Notes: a model not told the origin generated them from the sequence alone. A stretch of DNA of 64,000 nucleotides from Arthrobacter gallicola (GCF_014836775.1 NZ_JACSQD010000001.1:172255-236254), one strand, 5' to 3'. Shown: positions 16,082-24,358, counted from the first letter of the stretch. Numbers and translations are program-made.

Positions 16082-16849
16082 GTGCTGGAGGGTCTGGTGG
16101 TGGCGACTGTTGTCGCCGTGGTGGGCTTTGGTCTGATCCTGTTAGTGCTCTATCTGGCGAAAGTCTGGCAGCGACGCCGGGTGGAGATCGCTGGGGTCCG
16201 GGTGCAGATGCGGCCCAGAGGCGTCGGTGCGGTAGCCCTATTGATGGCTGTCATCTGGGCCTGCTTGTGTGGGGCACTGGCGCTGGCTGTCTATACGGAA
16301 GTGGCGGCCTACGTCGCCACCATCGCATTCGTCGTCGCCGCCTCGGGGATGCGTCCCATTATCGCGAAGGCCGGGCCTGCCTTTGTGATCAGTTCCGGCG
16401 GGTCGTCTGCGGCCCCCGACGGAGGGCATCGCCCTGATCAGGCAGTGTTTGACGAACACAGGGAAGCGCTTGCCCGGGGAGAGGAGCGGGTCCTTCGGAG
16501 GACTGTTGCTGGAACGCTGCACAGCTACCGCAAGGATGAGCAGGTCTCGCCTTCCGACGACCCATACAACCTACGATCACTCCCCGTCGGAATTCTCATT
16601 TCGTCGATCTACCTAGGATTCGCAGTCTTTTGTGCGGTGATGTTCTTTGTGGGCGACGGTGAAAATTACCCTGCCTGGGTGCTGCCGGTGGGCGCCGTGG
16701 CGTGCGTTTATGGTGGGCGCCCGGCTTTTGTGTTTTGCCGTGATGAGTACCGTGCCTCGAAAATCAGGAAAGAACGGGGCGTTCTCCAACCTGATAGGGG
16801 TAAAGCGCTTCGAGTTCGCGGTGTCGCTGGCAAGGAATCGGCCGTTTAG
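16082..16849 (+). CDS. Multi-pass membrane protein of the RHS locus, function unknown
   Basis: This 255-residue protein has an N-terminal membrane helix ('VVATVVAVVGFGLILLVLYLAKVW'), two more at about residues 50-90, a soluble charged middle, and two further hydrophobic stretches at about 168-215 ('ILISSIYLGFAVFCAVMFFVGDG'). The GTG start has a G7 run eight bases upstream and lies 24 bases after the immunity-type gene, so the two are probably co-transcribed. I recognise no family. It could be another immunity protein or an accessory; only position supports that. Confidence 0.65.
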   Translation: MLEGLVVATVVAVVGFGLILLVLYLAKVWQRRRVEIAGVRVQMRPRGVGAVALLMAVIWACLCGALALAVYTEVAAYVATIAFVVAASGMRPIIAKAGPAFVISSGGSSAAPDGGHRPDQAVFDEHREALARGEERVLRRTVAGTLHSYRKDEQVSPSDDPYNLRSLPVGILISSIYLGFAVFCAVMFFVGDGENYPAWVLPVGAVACVYGGRPAFVFCRDEYRASKIRKERGVLQPDRGKALRVRGVAGKESAV

Positions 16850-16894
16850 GCGGACACCCCTTCCGCTGGGGTCCTGTCGTGGCGCAGGCGCAGC

Positions 16895-17323
16895 CACCTG
16901 TATGACGCGGCCGGGAATCCGGTGGAGCTGCTCGACGGCGAGGGAGGGCTGTACGACGACTGCGGCCGGCCGTGGAAGACCGTGGACCCGCTGGGTGCGG
17001 TGACGGAACTGGTGTACGACGTCGATCAGCGGGTGGTGGCCCGGATCCTGCCGACCGGGGACACCGAGTCCTTCGGTTATGACGCGTGCGGGTGGCTGGT
17101 GCTGCGCCGCAGCCCCGGCTCCGGCTCCGGGGTGGCCCGGTACGGGTATGACAAGGCCGGGCGGCTGAGTTTCTCGCAGGATTCTTGGTACGGGACCCGC
17201 CGGTTTAAGTACAACGCGGTCGGGGAACTGGTCGAGACCCTCAACGGTGTGGGCAGGCGGACCCGGTTCGAGTACGACTCCCGGGGCCGGCTGGTCCGGA
17301 TCACTGACCCGCTGGGCGGGGGC
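16895..17323 (+). pseudogene. Fragment of RHS YD repeats
   Basis: It matches part of the full-length RHS gene (about 9695-10190): 'AAGNPVELLDGEGGL', then, after a 75-bp (25-codon) deletion, 'YDDCGRPWKTVDPLGAVTEL', 'RVVARILPTGDTESFGYDACG' and on to 'RLVRITDPLGG'. Neither end of an RHS gene is present. The fragment breaks off 14 bases before the right-hand hairpin repeat. Confidence 0.8.
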
Positions 17324-17336
17324 CACCAAAACTTAC

Positions 17337-17404
17337 CGGCAACGAAACTCTCCGCTCGCAGAGCTCGCCGTGGGTATTAAAGCCGCCTGACCCGGACTCT
17401 CCGC
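17337..17404. repeat. 68-bp hairpin repeat, right copy
   Basis: It is in direct orientation relative to 6086-6153, with about eight mismatches. The core hairpin is GCTC-GCA-GAGC. The two copies bracket everything related to RHS in this window. Confidence 0.75.
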
Positions 17405-17416
17405 AGGGCCAGAAGG

Positions 17417-17686
17417 CTACATCTCCTCGTCACCCACCCGATGGGCATCCGGATGCCTTGGGTCCCGGCCACGTTCCTGCCAGTAGTCGTCCCTTTGCTG
17501 GAGAACCAGCCGTGCCAGGAGTGCAATGGTAGCGGCGAGCAGGATGATGCCGCCGCCGAGCAGAACCCAGCTCCAAGGTTCGGCGAAATGGTTGTTGGTC
17601 CACAAAAGGACGAGTGATCCGGTCCCCGTCACAGCCAGCATGCCCGTAGTGTGCCTGCCCTTAGCGCGTTCTCCGGGTTCGCTCAT
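17417..17686 (-). CDS. Small two-segment membrane protein, 89 aa
   Basis: Two hydrophobic helices ('TTGMLAVTGTGSLVLLW' and 'WSWVLLGGGIILLAATIALLARLVL') are followed by an acidic, Arg-rich cytoplasmic tail. No family is recognised; small proteins like this are common in Arthrobacter. The ATG is supported by a TAGGCT box six bases upstream. It ends 12 bases from the right-hand RHS repeat. Confidence 0.65.
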   Translation of the reverse strand: MSEPGERAKGRHTTGMLAVTGTGSLVLLWTNNHFAEPWSWVLLGGGIILLAATIALLARLVLQQRDDYWQERGRDPRHPDAHRVGDEEM

Positions 17687-17692
17687 CGGCTG

Positions 17693-17698
17693 AGCCTA
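17693..17698 (-). promoter_or_regulatory. -10 box of a leaderless promoter
   Basis: TAGGCT on the minus strand, then six bases, then ATG at 17686. Confidence 0.55.
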
Positions 17699-17787
17699 CG
17701 ACGGTTGCGGAACCCTGTCACGCAGGTGGCAGGGGCAACCCTGACTCACAGCCGGACCGGGTGGAACTGAGGTGGAAGGATAGGGGA

Positions 17788-18789
17788 GTGAACTTCCCCG
17801 GACTCATTGACCGCATGGATCGGCACCAGATTTCGCTCTATCTCGGCGCGCTCCTCGCGGGGGCCCTGATCGGGTGGTTCCTCCCGAAGACCGCGCCGGT
17901 ATTCGAGTCCACCGTTAACCCGGCCCTCGGCGCGCTGTTGTACGCGACGTTTCTGGGCATTCCTTTCGGCAGGCTGATCGAGGCCGTGCGTGACGGCAGG
18001 TTTATGGCCGCCGTCCTGGTCCTGAACTTCCTGCTGGTACCGGTTGTTGTTTTGAGCCTGACCCGCTTTATCGCGGGGGAGCAGGCACTGCTGATCGGGA
18101 TGTCGATGGTCCTGCTGACCCCCTGCATCGACTACGTCATCGTGTTCTCCGGCCTGGCTGGTGGCTCCAGTGACCGGCTTCTGGCTGCCGCGCCCGTCCT
18201 GATGGTGCTCCAGATGCTTCTGCTGCCCCTTTACCTGCTGGTCTTTGTGGGCCCGGACATTGGCGCGCTCCTGGACCCCGGGCCGTTTGTCGCCGCTCTG
18301 GTGTGGCTGATCCTCGTTCCTCTGGCTTTGGCAGCGATGACGCAGTCGGCCAGCCGGAGATCAGGCACTGCGGCGAGGTTCGCGCGGTTCGTGCAGGACC
18401 TGATGGTGCCGCTCATGATGCTTACCCTGGCCGTGGTGGTTGGTTCCCAGATCAGTGCTGTGGGCGGGGAACTCCCGTCTCTGCTCGCCGTCGTGCCTCT
18501 GTACGCGGCCTTCCTGATCCTCATGGTTCCCATCGGGCTGGGAACGGCCCGCGCACTGAAGCTGGATGTTCCTGCTAGCCGGGCCGTCATCTTCAGCGGA
18601 GCGACCCGGAATTCCCTGGTGGTCCTTCCGCTGGCCCTCGCCCTCCCGGCGCCGCTGGCGTTGGCACCGCTCGCCGTCGTCACCCAAACACTGGTAGAAC
18701 TCGCCGGAATGGTGCTTTTGGTGCGGCTCATCCCGCGGCTTGTCCCCGAGGCGCCGCTGAGTGCCTGTGAGCGCAAAGCAGAGGCGTAG
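17788..18789 (+). CDS. BASS/ACR3-type transporter (bile acid:sodium symporter superfamily)
   Basis: This 333-residue inner-membrane protein has about ten hydrophobic helices, the length and layout of the bile acid:sodium symporter / arsenite ACR3 superfamily. The 'MVLLTPCIDYVIVFSGLAGG' stretch corresponds to the ACR3 segment with the key Cys, and 'FSGATRNSLVVLPLALA' is the second crossover-like region. The substrate is not certain; arsenite or an organic anion is possible, and no arsR or arsC gene is near. I prefer the GTG at 17788 (AAGGA seven bases upstream) over the in-frame GTG at 17761. Confidence 0.85.
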   Translation: MNFPGLIDRMDRHQISLYLGALLAGALIGWFLPKTAPVFESTVNPALGALLYATFLGIPFGRLIEAVRDGRFMAAVLVLNFLLVPVVVLSLTRFIAGEQALLIGMSMVLLTPCIDYVIVFSGLAGGSSDRLLAAAPVLMVLQMLLLPLYLLVFVGPDIGALLDPGPFVAALVWLILVPLALAAMTQSASRRSGTAARFARFVQDLMVPLMMLTLAVVVGSQISAVGGELPSLLAVVPLYAAFLILMVPIGLGTARALKLDVPASRAVIFSGATRNSLVVLPLALALPAPLALAPLAVVTQTLVELAGMVLLVRLIPRLVPEAPLSACERKAEA

Positions 18790-18798
18790 GGTGCTCCC

Positions 18799-19329
18799 AC
18801 GAGCGACGCACTGGTGCAGTTGACCGATCCCACCCCCGAGGCAGTTGTTCACTTCATTGCCAGGGTGGTTGATGCGCCCTGGCCTCGGGAATCCGGCGCC
18901 TTCATGGCCTATTTTGACCGGCTCGGGTGTACCCCGGGGGAGTCGCTGGAGTACACCGATCCGGTGCCGGGGAGTGCCGGCGGCCCTTTCAGCTGCGAGA
19001 GTATTTTCCTGGAGAACGGGTCATGGGCGGCGTTCCGCGGGCAGTTGTTTTCCCTAAACTTCTTCCTCTACTCCGGCAGGCGGGACTCGGAGGCATTAGC
19101 TGAAGTTGGATTCGAAGCTGTTCGGGAACGTCTCAGTGCTGAATTCGGTCCACCTGTGGACTCAGGCGATGACGCGAACGGCAACCACTCGGCGTTTTGG
19201 ACCCCTGGCGAAAACTCGATCGAGCTTTACGGTCACGTCGCTCTTGCACCGGCGCCGCAGGTCGGCGTGGGCCGGCGCAGTGTGGAGGCGTTGTACAACG
19301 AAGGCGCCCTGCAAGCTGACCGAAGGTAG
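18799..19329 (+). CDS. Hypothetical protein with an apparent ACG start
   Basis: The protein of about 170-175 residues is soluble, acidic and alpha/beta-like, with 'PWPRESGAFMAYFDRLGC' and 'FWTPGENSIELYGHVAL'. I do not recognise the family. TAGGGT at 18787-18792 predicts a start exactly at 18799, which reads ACG in frame (ACG AGC GAC GCA CTG GTG). The usual alternative is the GTG at 18814. Either ACG is used or an ATG has been lost. The gene sits 9 bases after the transporter stop and 31 bases before the AlkD-like gene. Confidence 0.65.
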   Translation, partial: TSDALVQLTDPTPEAVVHFIARVVDAPWPRESGAFMAYFDRLGCTPGESLEYTDPVPGSAGGPFSCESIFLENGSWAAFRGQLFSLNFFLYSGRRDSEALAEVGFEAVRERLSAEFGPPVDSGDDANGNHSAFWTPGENSIELYGHVALAPAPQVGVGRRSVEALYNEGALQADRR

Positions 19330-19360
19330 GCTGGAATTTCACCGATCGGAGAGCACACAA

Positions 19361-20047
19361 ATGGCTGTGACAGGGACGACCGCCACCACGGTGGATGAGG
19401 TGCTGGCCCAGCTGGCCGCGCTGGAGGATCCGAAGGTTCGTGCCGTGAACGAAAAGCACGGCGACGATCACGGTGTGAATCTGAGCAAGCTGCGCGCTGT
19501 CGCCAAGCAGTTGAAGACCCAGCAGGAGTTGGCCCGGGAGCTGTGGAAGACGGGCGATACCCCGGCCCGGCTGGTGGCATTACTGACCTGCCGGCCGAAA
19601 GCCTTCGAATGCAGCGAACTCGACACCATGCTGCGCGAAGCACGCGTCCCCAAAGTCCACGACTGGCTGGTGAACTATGTCGTAAAAAAGAGTTCCTGTG
19701 CAGAGGAACTGCGGGTCGCCTGGATGGAGGACCCGGACCCGGTGGTGGCCAGTGCCGGCTGGGCGTTGACCGGTGAGCGGGTGTCCAAGGGTCCTGACGG
19801 ACTGGATCTGCGCGGCCTGCTGGACACGATTGAAGCCGAGATGAAGGATGCTCCGGACCGGCTGCAGTGGGCGATGAATAACTGCCTGGCCCAGATCGGC
19901 ATCACCCATCCTGAGCTTCGCTCCCAGGCCATCGGCATCGGGGAGCGGCTGGAGGTCCTCAAGGACTACCCGACACCGGCAAACTGCACCTCGCCGTACG
20001 CTCCGGTGTGGATCACGGAAATCGTGCGCCGGCAGCAGGAGAACTAA
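19361..20047 (+). CDS. AlkD-like DNA alkylation repair (HEAT-repeat) protein
   Basis: This 228-residue all-helical protein is made of HEAT-like repeats: 'NLSKLRAVAKQLKTQQELARELWKTG', 'PARLVALLTCRP', 'VHDWLVNYVVKKSSCAEELRVAWMEDPDPVVASAGWAL', 'LQWAMNNCLAQIGITH'. This is the AlkD/AlkC-type scaffold, which flips or excises positively charged alkylated bases. The start ATG has GGAGAG eight bases upstream. Its TAA shares bases with the stop of the convergent DUF2231 gene. Loss of catalytic residues cannot be judged reliably. Confidence 0.75.
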   Translation: MAVTGTTATTVDEVLAQLAALEDPKVRAVNEKHGDDHGVNLSKLRAVAKQLKTQQELARELWKTGDTPARLVALLTCRPKAFECSELDTMLREARVPKVHDWLVNYVVKKSSCAEELRVAWMEDPDPVVASAGWALTGERVSKGPDGLDLRGLLDTIEAEMKDAPDRLQWAMNNCLAQIGITHPELRSQAIGIGERLEVLKDYPTPANCTSPYAPVWITEIVRRQQEN

Positions 20048-20613
20048 GGTCCGCTGTCCGGGTCCGGCCGCAACTCGATCACCGTAGCGTCGCGGCGGGC
20101 CACACCCTGGCGGAATGCCAGATGGCCGCCCAGGAACCCTGCTCCGGCAGCAGCAGCGTTGCCGGCCAGGCCAAGGCCCATGCCAATTCCGTGACGGCCG
20201 CGCCCCCGGGCGAGCAGGGAGCCGATCATCAGGAACATGGACACGTCGGTGCCCAGTGAGTGGATTGCGCCGACGCGCCGCTCGGCTCCCGTCAGATCAG
20301 CCCAGTCGGCCGCGCCCGCAAACCCCGCCACCAGGCCTCCCGCGACCCCGACGCCGGTGAGCAGCCCTGCACTGCGCTGTGCCTGCTCACCCCCGGTCAC
20401 ATCCAGGATGGAGGCACTAACCCAGCACCCGAGCGTCAGGTGCGTGAGTACCGGATGGATCGAGTAGCCAAGCACGTTCGTGTGCAGCGGTCCCCGGCGG
20501 GCCCAGTCAATAACCGGTTTGTAGAAGGCGGCCTGGGCGTCAGCCACCCGTTCGGCCGCGGGGCTTTCACCCACGGCCCGAACGAAGCGCTGCGGCCTTG
20601 AAAGACGGTTCAC
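20044..20613 (-). CDS. DUF2231-type membrane protein
   Basis: This 189-residue protein has four membrane segments after an amphipathic start. The DUF2231 signature is 'GYSIHPVLTHLTLGCW' followed by 'GLVAGFAGAADWADL' and 'ERRVGAIHSLGTD'. The function of the family is unknown. The frame is open from 20802, but the GTG at 20613 fits best: it removes a non-conserved 63-residue extension and has TATCGT eight bases upstream. It converges on the AlkD-like gene with overlapping stop codons. Confidence 0.8.
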   Translation of the reverse strand: MNRLSRPQRFVRAVGESPAAERVADAQAAFYKPVIDWARRGPLHTNVLGYSIHPVLTHLTLGCWVSASILDVTGGEQAQRSAGLLTGVGVAGGLVAGFAGAADWADLTGAERRVGAIHSLGTDVSMFLMIGSLLARGRGRHGIGMGLGLAGNAAAAGAGFLGGHLAFRQGVARRDATVIELRPDPDSGP

Positions 20614-20621
20614 GCCAGCAG

Positions 20622-20627
20622 ACGATA
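20622..20627 (-). promoter_or_regulatory. -10 box, near-leaderless promoter
   Basis: TATCGT on the minus strand ends eight bases before the GTG at 20613; no Shine-Dalgarno is present. Confidence 0.4.
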
Positions 20628-20770
20628 CCTCCGCATGAGCCTGCTGCACAGGGTAGAAACCTCGACCTGCCACGGCCTTCGCCGTTATTGTGGCACCCCT
20701 AAGCGCGGCGATCCCTGGCCGGGTCCACCGGTCTGTGCGAAAGGCCGCCGCGCAGGCAAAGGAGCACACC

Positions 20771-21385
20771 GTGGGAACTCTATCCCTGGACTTGTTCATC
20801 ACGCTCGACGGCGTCTACCAGGCGCCCGGAGGGCCCGAAGAGGACCCGGAGGGAGGCTTCGAATACGGCGGCTGGCAGGCTGCCTATTCCGACGACGAAG
20901 CAGGCCAGTCCATCATGGCGAACATCGACAGCATGGACGCCCTACTTCTCGGCCGCAAAACCTATGACATCTTTGCTGCGTTCTGGCCCGTTCAAAGCCC
21001 CGATGACCCCATCGCCGCCAAGTTCAACGCCATGCCTAAATTCGTAGTGTCCCGGTCCCTGGCCGACCCCTCGTGGGAAGGCACCGAGGTGCTGGCAGGA
21101 CCAGCGGATGTTGCCCGGCTCAAGGATCGGTTCAGCGACATCCACATTATTGGCAGCGGAGACCTGGCCCGGTCGCTGCTCAAGGATGGCCTGATAGACC
21201 GGCTGAACCTCTTCCTGTATCCACTGACCTTCGGCACCGGCAAACGGCTTTTCGCTGACGGGACGGGGGTGCCGGCGGCCTTCACCCTCGCCCAGCCACC
21301 CAGGGGTTTCCCCAAGGGAGCGGTCTCTCTGGTCTACGAACTTGCGGGCACCCCCATCACGGGAATCACTATCGGCCAGGAGTAG
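20771..21385 (+). CDS. Dihydrofolate reductase-family (RibD C-terminal) protein
   Basis: This 204-residue protein has the YyaP/RibD reductase fold: 'SLDLFITLDGVYQAPGG' at the N-terminus, 'DALLLGRKTYDIFAAFWP' (nucleotide phosphate loop), 'KFVVSRSL', 'IIGSGDLARSLLKDGLIDRLNLFLYPLTFGTGKRLF'. Members are NADPH-dependent cytoplasmic reductases, often without a known substrate. The GTG at 20771 has AAAGGAG about seven bases upstream; 27 codons further up lack any such signal. Confidence 0.88.
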   Translation: MGTLSLDLFITLDGVYQAPGGPEEDPEGGFEYGGWQAAYSDDEAGQSIMANIDSMDALLLGRKTYDIFAAFWPVQSPDDPIAAKFNAMPKFVVSRSLADPSWEGTEVLAGPADVARLKDRFSDIHIIGSGDLARSLLKDGLIDRLNLFLYPLTFGTGKRLFADGTGVPAAFTLAQPPRGFPKGAVSLVYELAGTPITGITIGQE

Positions 21386-21428
21386 CAGTGCGCGGATGCC
21401 GGGGGCCGGAGCAGAGAAAGAAGTCGGG

Positions 21429-22385
21429 TCAGCCGTCACGCAGTTTCAGGGCCCGGTAGATCGTGTCATGGATCGGCACCGGAACTCCGTATTGAGCGGC
21501 GATGCGCACTACCGCCCCCGTCTGCTCGTCCAGCTCCGAGGGCCTGCCGGCAGCCAGGTCCCGCTGCATCGAGGACGTGCTGCTGGGATCGAAGGTGTCG
21601 TACTGCCGCATCATGGCCTCGACGTCGGTTTCATCCAGGGGAGTGCCGGCAGCCGTGGCGAGGTGGGCCACTTCACTCATGGCGTCCCGGACGAGGCTGC
21701 GGCTGAGCGGGTTGGCACGCGTCCGACCCACCGGTTCCCGGGACAGGGCTCCCACTCCGCCGTAGGAGGTGATGAGCATGAACTTCCGCCACATGTCAGC
21801 AGCGATGTGCTGGGAGATGGTGGTCTGTACCCGGGCGTCCGAGAGCGCCGCTGCAAGTCTCTCGACCCGGCTGGTCACCTTCCCGTTTAGTTCTCCCAGG
21901 GTGATGCTTGGTTGGCCGCCCACATGATGCACAATCCCCGGTTCGGTCAGATAGGAGATGATGAGGCAGACCCCGCCCAGTGCATGCCCGGCACCGACGG
22001 CGTCGGTAATCTGCTGGGTGGCGCTCACCCCGTTTTGCAGCGGGAGGACAGCCGTGTCGGTCCCCACCAGGGCCTTGGCCTCCAACAGCGCTTCGCGGAC
22101 CTGCCCGGCTTTGCTGGCAACAACGACCGCATCGCAGACACCAATATCTGCCGCGTCCGTGCTGATGCTGGCCGGCCTAGCCGTGAACCCGTCGGACCCG
22201 TCTCCTTTGGTGACGCGGATTCCATTGGTCCGGATGGGCTCGATATGCCGCGGAGTCGCCACCACGTGGACTTCGTGGCCGGCGCGGGCCAGCGCGGCAG
22301 CGAAATACGCGCCGACGCCTCCGGCCCCCACTATCCCGATCTTTAGGGTGTTTCCGCTGGTCTGTGCCTCGGGTGCAGTTGTCAT
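21429..22385 (-). CDS. 2-dehydropantoate 2-reductase family protein (PanE/ApbA-like)
   Basis: This 318-residue NADPH-dependent reductase has the N-terminal Rossmann motif 'IGIVGAGGVGAYFAAALARAGHEV', the 'LPLQNGV' loop, catalytic Lys in 'WRKFMLI', and a C-terminal helical domain with 'SSTSSMQRDLAAGRPSELD'. The family makes pantoate for coenzyme A; paralogues act on other 2-oxo acids, so the exact substrate is open. A TATGTT box six bases before the ATG marks a leaderless start. Confidence 0.88.
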   Translation of the reverse strand: MTTAPEAQTSGNTLKIGIVGAGGVGAYFAAALARAGHEVHVVATPRHIEPIRTNGIRVTKGDGSDGFTARPASISTDAADIGVCDAVVVASKAGQVREALLEAKALVGTDTAVLPLQNGVSATQQITDAVGAGHALGGVCLIISYLTEPGIVHHVGGQPSITLGELNGKVTSRVERLAAALSDARVQTTISQHIAADMWRKFMLITSYGGVGALSREPVGRTRANPLSRSLVRDAMSEVAHLATAAGTPLDETDVEAMMRQYDTFDPSSTSSMQRDLAAGRPSELDEQTGAVVRIAAQYGVPVPIHDTIYRALKLRDG

Positions 22386-22391
22386 GCCCCC

Positions 22392-22397
22392 AACATA
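22392..22397 (-). promoter_or_regulatory. -10 box of a leaderless promoter
   Basis: TATGTT on the minus strand, six bases, then ATG at 22385. Confidence 0.55.
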
Positions 22398-22478
22398 GTG
22401 CCGTTCCCCCGCGGTGGTGCGGCAGGCACTCTGAGTGGTGCAAACCCGGGTGGGGATGATCCGCCTTGCGGGTCGACG

Positions 22479-23561
22479 TTACCGCCCGGGGCTGTGTACC
22501 AGACTCCAGTCGTCGCTGTTTGGGTTCTGGCGCCATAGCTGCCGCGGTGCCTCTGCTTCACGGGCAACGTCCCCAAGCCACAGCGTACTGTCCGGATCCA
22601 ACCCAGCGAGCACAGACGCTGTGTCTGCACCCACCTGCAGCGCACGGCCTGCGGTGTGCAGGTAGCCGGCGGTCGTCAGGTGCACCGCGTCCCACTCCCC
22701 GGCAAGCAACTGCCAATCCGGGATGACCCAACGGCCATCGCGTCCGGTGGTGTGGAACCAGTCGTGCCGGCGGGAAGCCGTGACCTCCAGAGGGAAGGAG
22801 CGGCAGAGAAGGATCCAGTCCTCCGCCGTTTGGATCTCGAATGTCCTGCCGGATCCGTAGACCGGAATCACGGTGGCCTGCTTCTCGCCGAAGGAATCCT
22901 CCACTAGGTTCAAAGCGGCCGGAATGGCGCCGACTGTCCGGAGGAGACGGCCGGGGAAGGACCACCAGTTGCCAGAGAAGTTGGCGTAAACGTTCTGAGG
23001 GCGATCGCGGGCGGCCTGGGCTTCCTCGGCGCGTATCTCTTTCGCCCATCTACTCAACGCTTGGTGCGGATCCCGCGGCAGCGGTGCCGGGTCCTCGGCT
23101 GAGCGCCAGTCAATGGCCCACTGTTCAGGCCGGCGGGGCTGGGACCAGCTCCGCCAGGTGGGCGAGGCCAGGACCTGCTCGGCAAGCGGGCGGAAAGCGT
23201 CGACGACGGCCGGAAGGCTGGCGAGTACGTCTTCCCCTGCGGGTTCCTGCCAGTAGCGGGCGTTCCTGACCGAGCACTCACGTGCAGCCGCGAGCTGCCC
23301 CGAAGTGAGACTGGAAGCATCGATGGATTGGAGTTCTGCTGCCAAATCTTCCAGCGACGGGGCGCCACCGGGGAAACCAGGATCGCCGGAGTCGTCGCTC
23401 GACAAGGCGAACATAACAGTGGAGGTTCCCTTGCCGGGGTCGAGTTCGTACGCCAGGGAGAAGGCGGCGTTCCTGACATCAGGACTGAGTTCCGCCGCGA
23501 GTTCAAGGCACAGGCGCCTGCCACGGGGGCCGTCAAGGAGCAACTCCGGTTCGGCATTCAT
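22479..23561 (-). CDS. Hypothetical protein, Trp-rich, 360 aa
   Basis: This soluble protein is rich in Trp and Arg and has no signal peptide. Recognisable blocks are 'ELSPDVRNAAFSLAYELDPG', 'WAKEIRAEEAQAARDRPQNVYANFSGNWWSFP', 'EIQTAEDWILLCRSFPLEVTASRRHDW' and a final 'GLDPDSTLWLGDVA'. I do not know the family. The ATG at 23561 is preferred over the open frame to 23648 because AAGGATG precedes it. It is divergent from the SRPBCC gene. Confidence 0.7.
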   Translation of the reverse strand: MNAEPELLLDGPRGRRLCLELAAELSPDVRNAAFSLAYELDPGKGTSTVMFALSSDDSGDPGFPGGAPSLEDLAAELQSIDASSLTSGQLAAARECSVRNARYWQEPAGEDVLASLPAVVDAFRPLAEQVLASPTWRSWSQPRRPEQWAIDWRSAEDPAPLPRDPHQALSRWAKEIRAEEAQAARDRPQNVYANFSGNWWSFPGRLLRTVGAIPAALNLVEDSFGEKQATVIPVYGSGRTFEIQTAEDWILLCRSFPLEVTASRRHDWFHTTGRDGRWVIPDWQLLAGEWDAVHLTTAGYLHTAGRALQVGADTASVLAGLDPDSTLWLGDVAREAEAPRQLWRQNPNSDDWSLVHSPGR

Positions 23562-23656
23562 CCGCTCATCCTTGCACGTCGGACCCTGATCCAAGGGTGC
23601 CAGGACCACGCCCGGCCAAGAAGCCGGCGCCGCGTCGGTGTGCCACAATCGTGCCC

Positions 23657-24202
23657 ATGCCGCTGGAATCCATCTCGACCCACGAGGACAGCCTTCTCAT
23701 CGGCTGGTCCTTCCCGAGCCCCACGCGTGATCTGTGGGACGGGCTGACTGACCGGACGCTGCTGTCCCAGTGGTTGGGCCAGCCCATCGAATGCGACATG
23801 AGGGCGGGTGGGAGGCTCGTCGTCGAGCATGGGGAGGGCTACGCATCCCACAGCGATATCATGGAGGCAGATCCGCCGCACAGGCTTGCCATGACGTGGA
23901 ACTTTCCCGATGAACCCGAATCCCGGCTCCTCTTCGAACTGCACCCCTCGGACCCGGGTACCAGGTTGGAGCTCACGCACCAAGATCTGGGCAGCTTTGT
24001 CGGCTCTTACGGTCCTGGCTGGATCACGCATCTGACGTATCTGGAAGCCGCGATCAGTGGCACTCCACTGGTCACGGCACAGTTCTGGCAGCTACACGCC
24101 ACTGTCGAGGCGCTCTACAACGATAGAAGGCCCGCTGCCACGGGCACTACCCATGCGACGGTGTATTCAGCTGCGGCCCCTTTACCGCCGTTAACGCGAT
24201 AG
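23657..24202 (+). CDS. SRPBCC / AHSA1-type protein
   Basis: This 181-residue protein has the START-like helix-grip fold: 'FPSPTRDLWDGLTDRTLLSQWLGQPIECDMRAGGRLVVEH', then 'ADPPHRLAMTWNFPDEPESRLLFELHP', 'TRLELTHQDLGSF' and a C-terminal helix. Proteins of this type bind hydrophobic ligands; the activator-of-Hsp90-homology name does not imply chaperone activity in bacteria. The ATG at 23657 follows CACAAT by seven bases, a weaker leaderless signal, and begins where family similarity begins; the frame is open 20 codons earlier. Confidence 0.8.
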   Translation: MPLESISTHEDSLLIGWSFPSPTRDLWDGLTDRTLLSQWLGQPIECDMRAGGRLVVEHGEGYASHSDIMEADPPHRLAMTWNFPDEPESRLLFELHPSDPGTRLELTHQDLGSFVGSYGPGWITHLTYLEAAISGTPLVTAQFWQLHATVEALYNDRRPAATGTTHATVYSAAAPLPPLTR

Positions 24203-24222
24203 GGAGTACCCGCGAACTCAGT

Positions 24223-24246
24223 GACCTGGAGCTAATCAGCCAGGTC
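24223..24246 (+). terminator. Hairpin after the SRPBCC gene
   Basis: A perfect 7-bp stem, GACCTGG/CCAGGTC, with a ten-base loop lies 21 bases after the stop. No T-tract follows. A second hairpin, ATTCCG/CGGAAT (24293-24311), lies nearer the end of the opposite-strand FUSC gene and may serve that gene. Confidence 0.45.
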
Positions 24247-24358
24247 AAACCGGTAGAGGCTGTAAAGGCTGCAGGTGCTAGATCGCAACTATATTCCGCG
24301 GGCCACGGAATGACCGAACTGGGCCGAATGGGCGGGCGCCATCGCGGTTGCTCTCGGT

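Noticed and set aside
16922..17380. 152-codon frame as an independent gene
   Set aside because: It is the RHS repeat fragment read into the boundary hairpin repeat; the same C-terminal residues appear at 6090-6129 only because the DNA repeat is shared.
6086..17404. RHS locus as a transposon or prophage bounded by the direct repeats
   Set aside because: No transposase, integrase or tRNA attachment site was seen; the repeats are imperfect hairpins, not target-site duplications.
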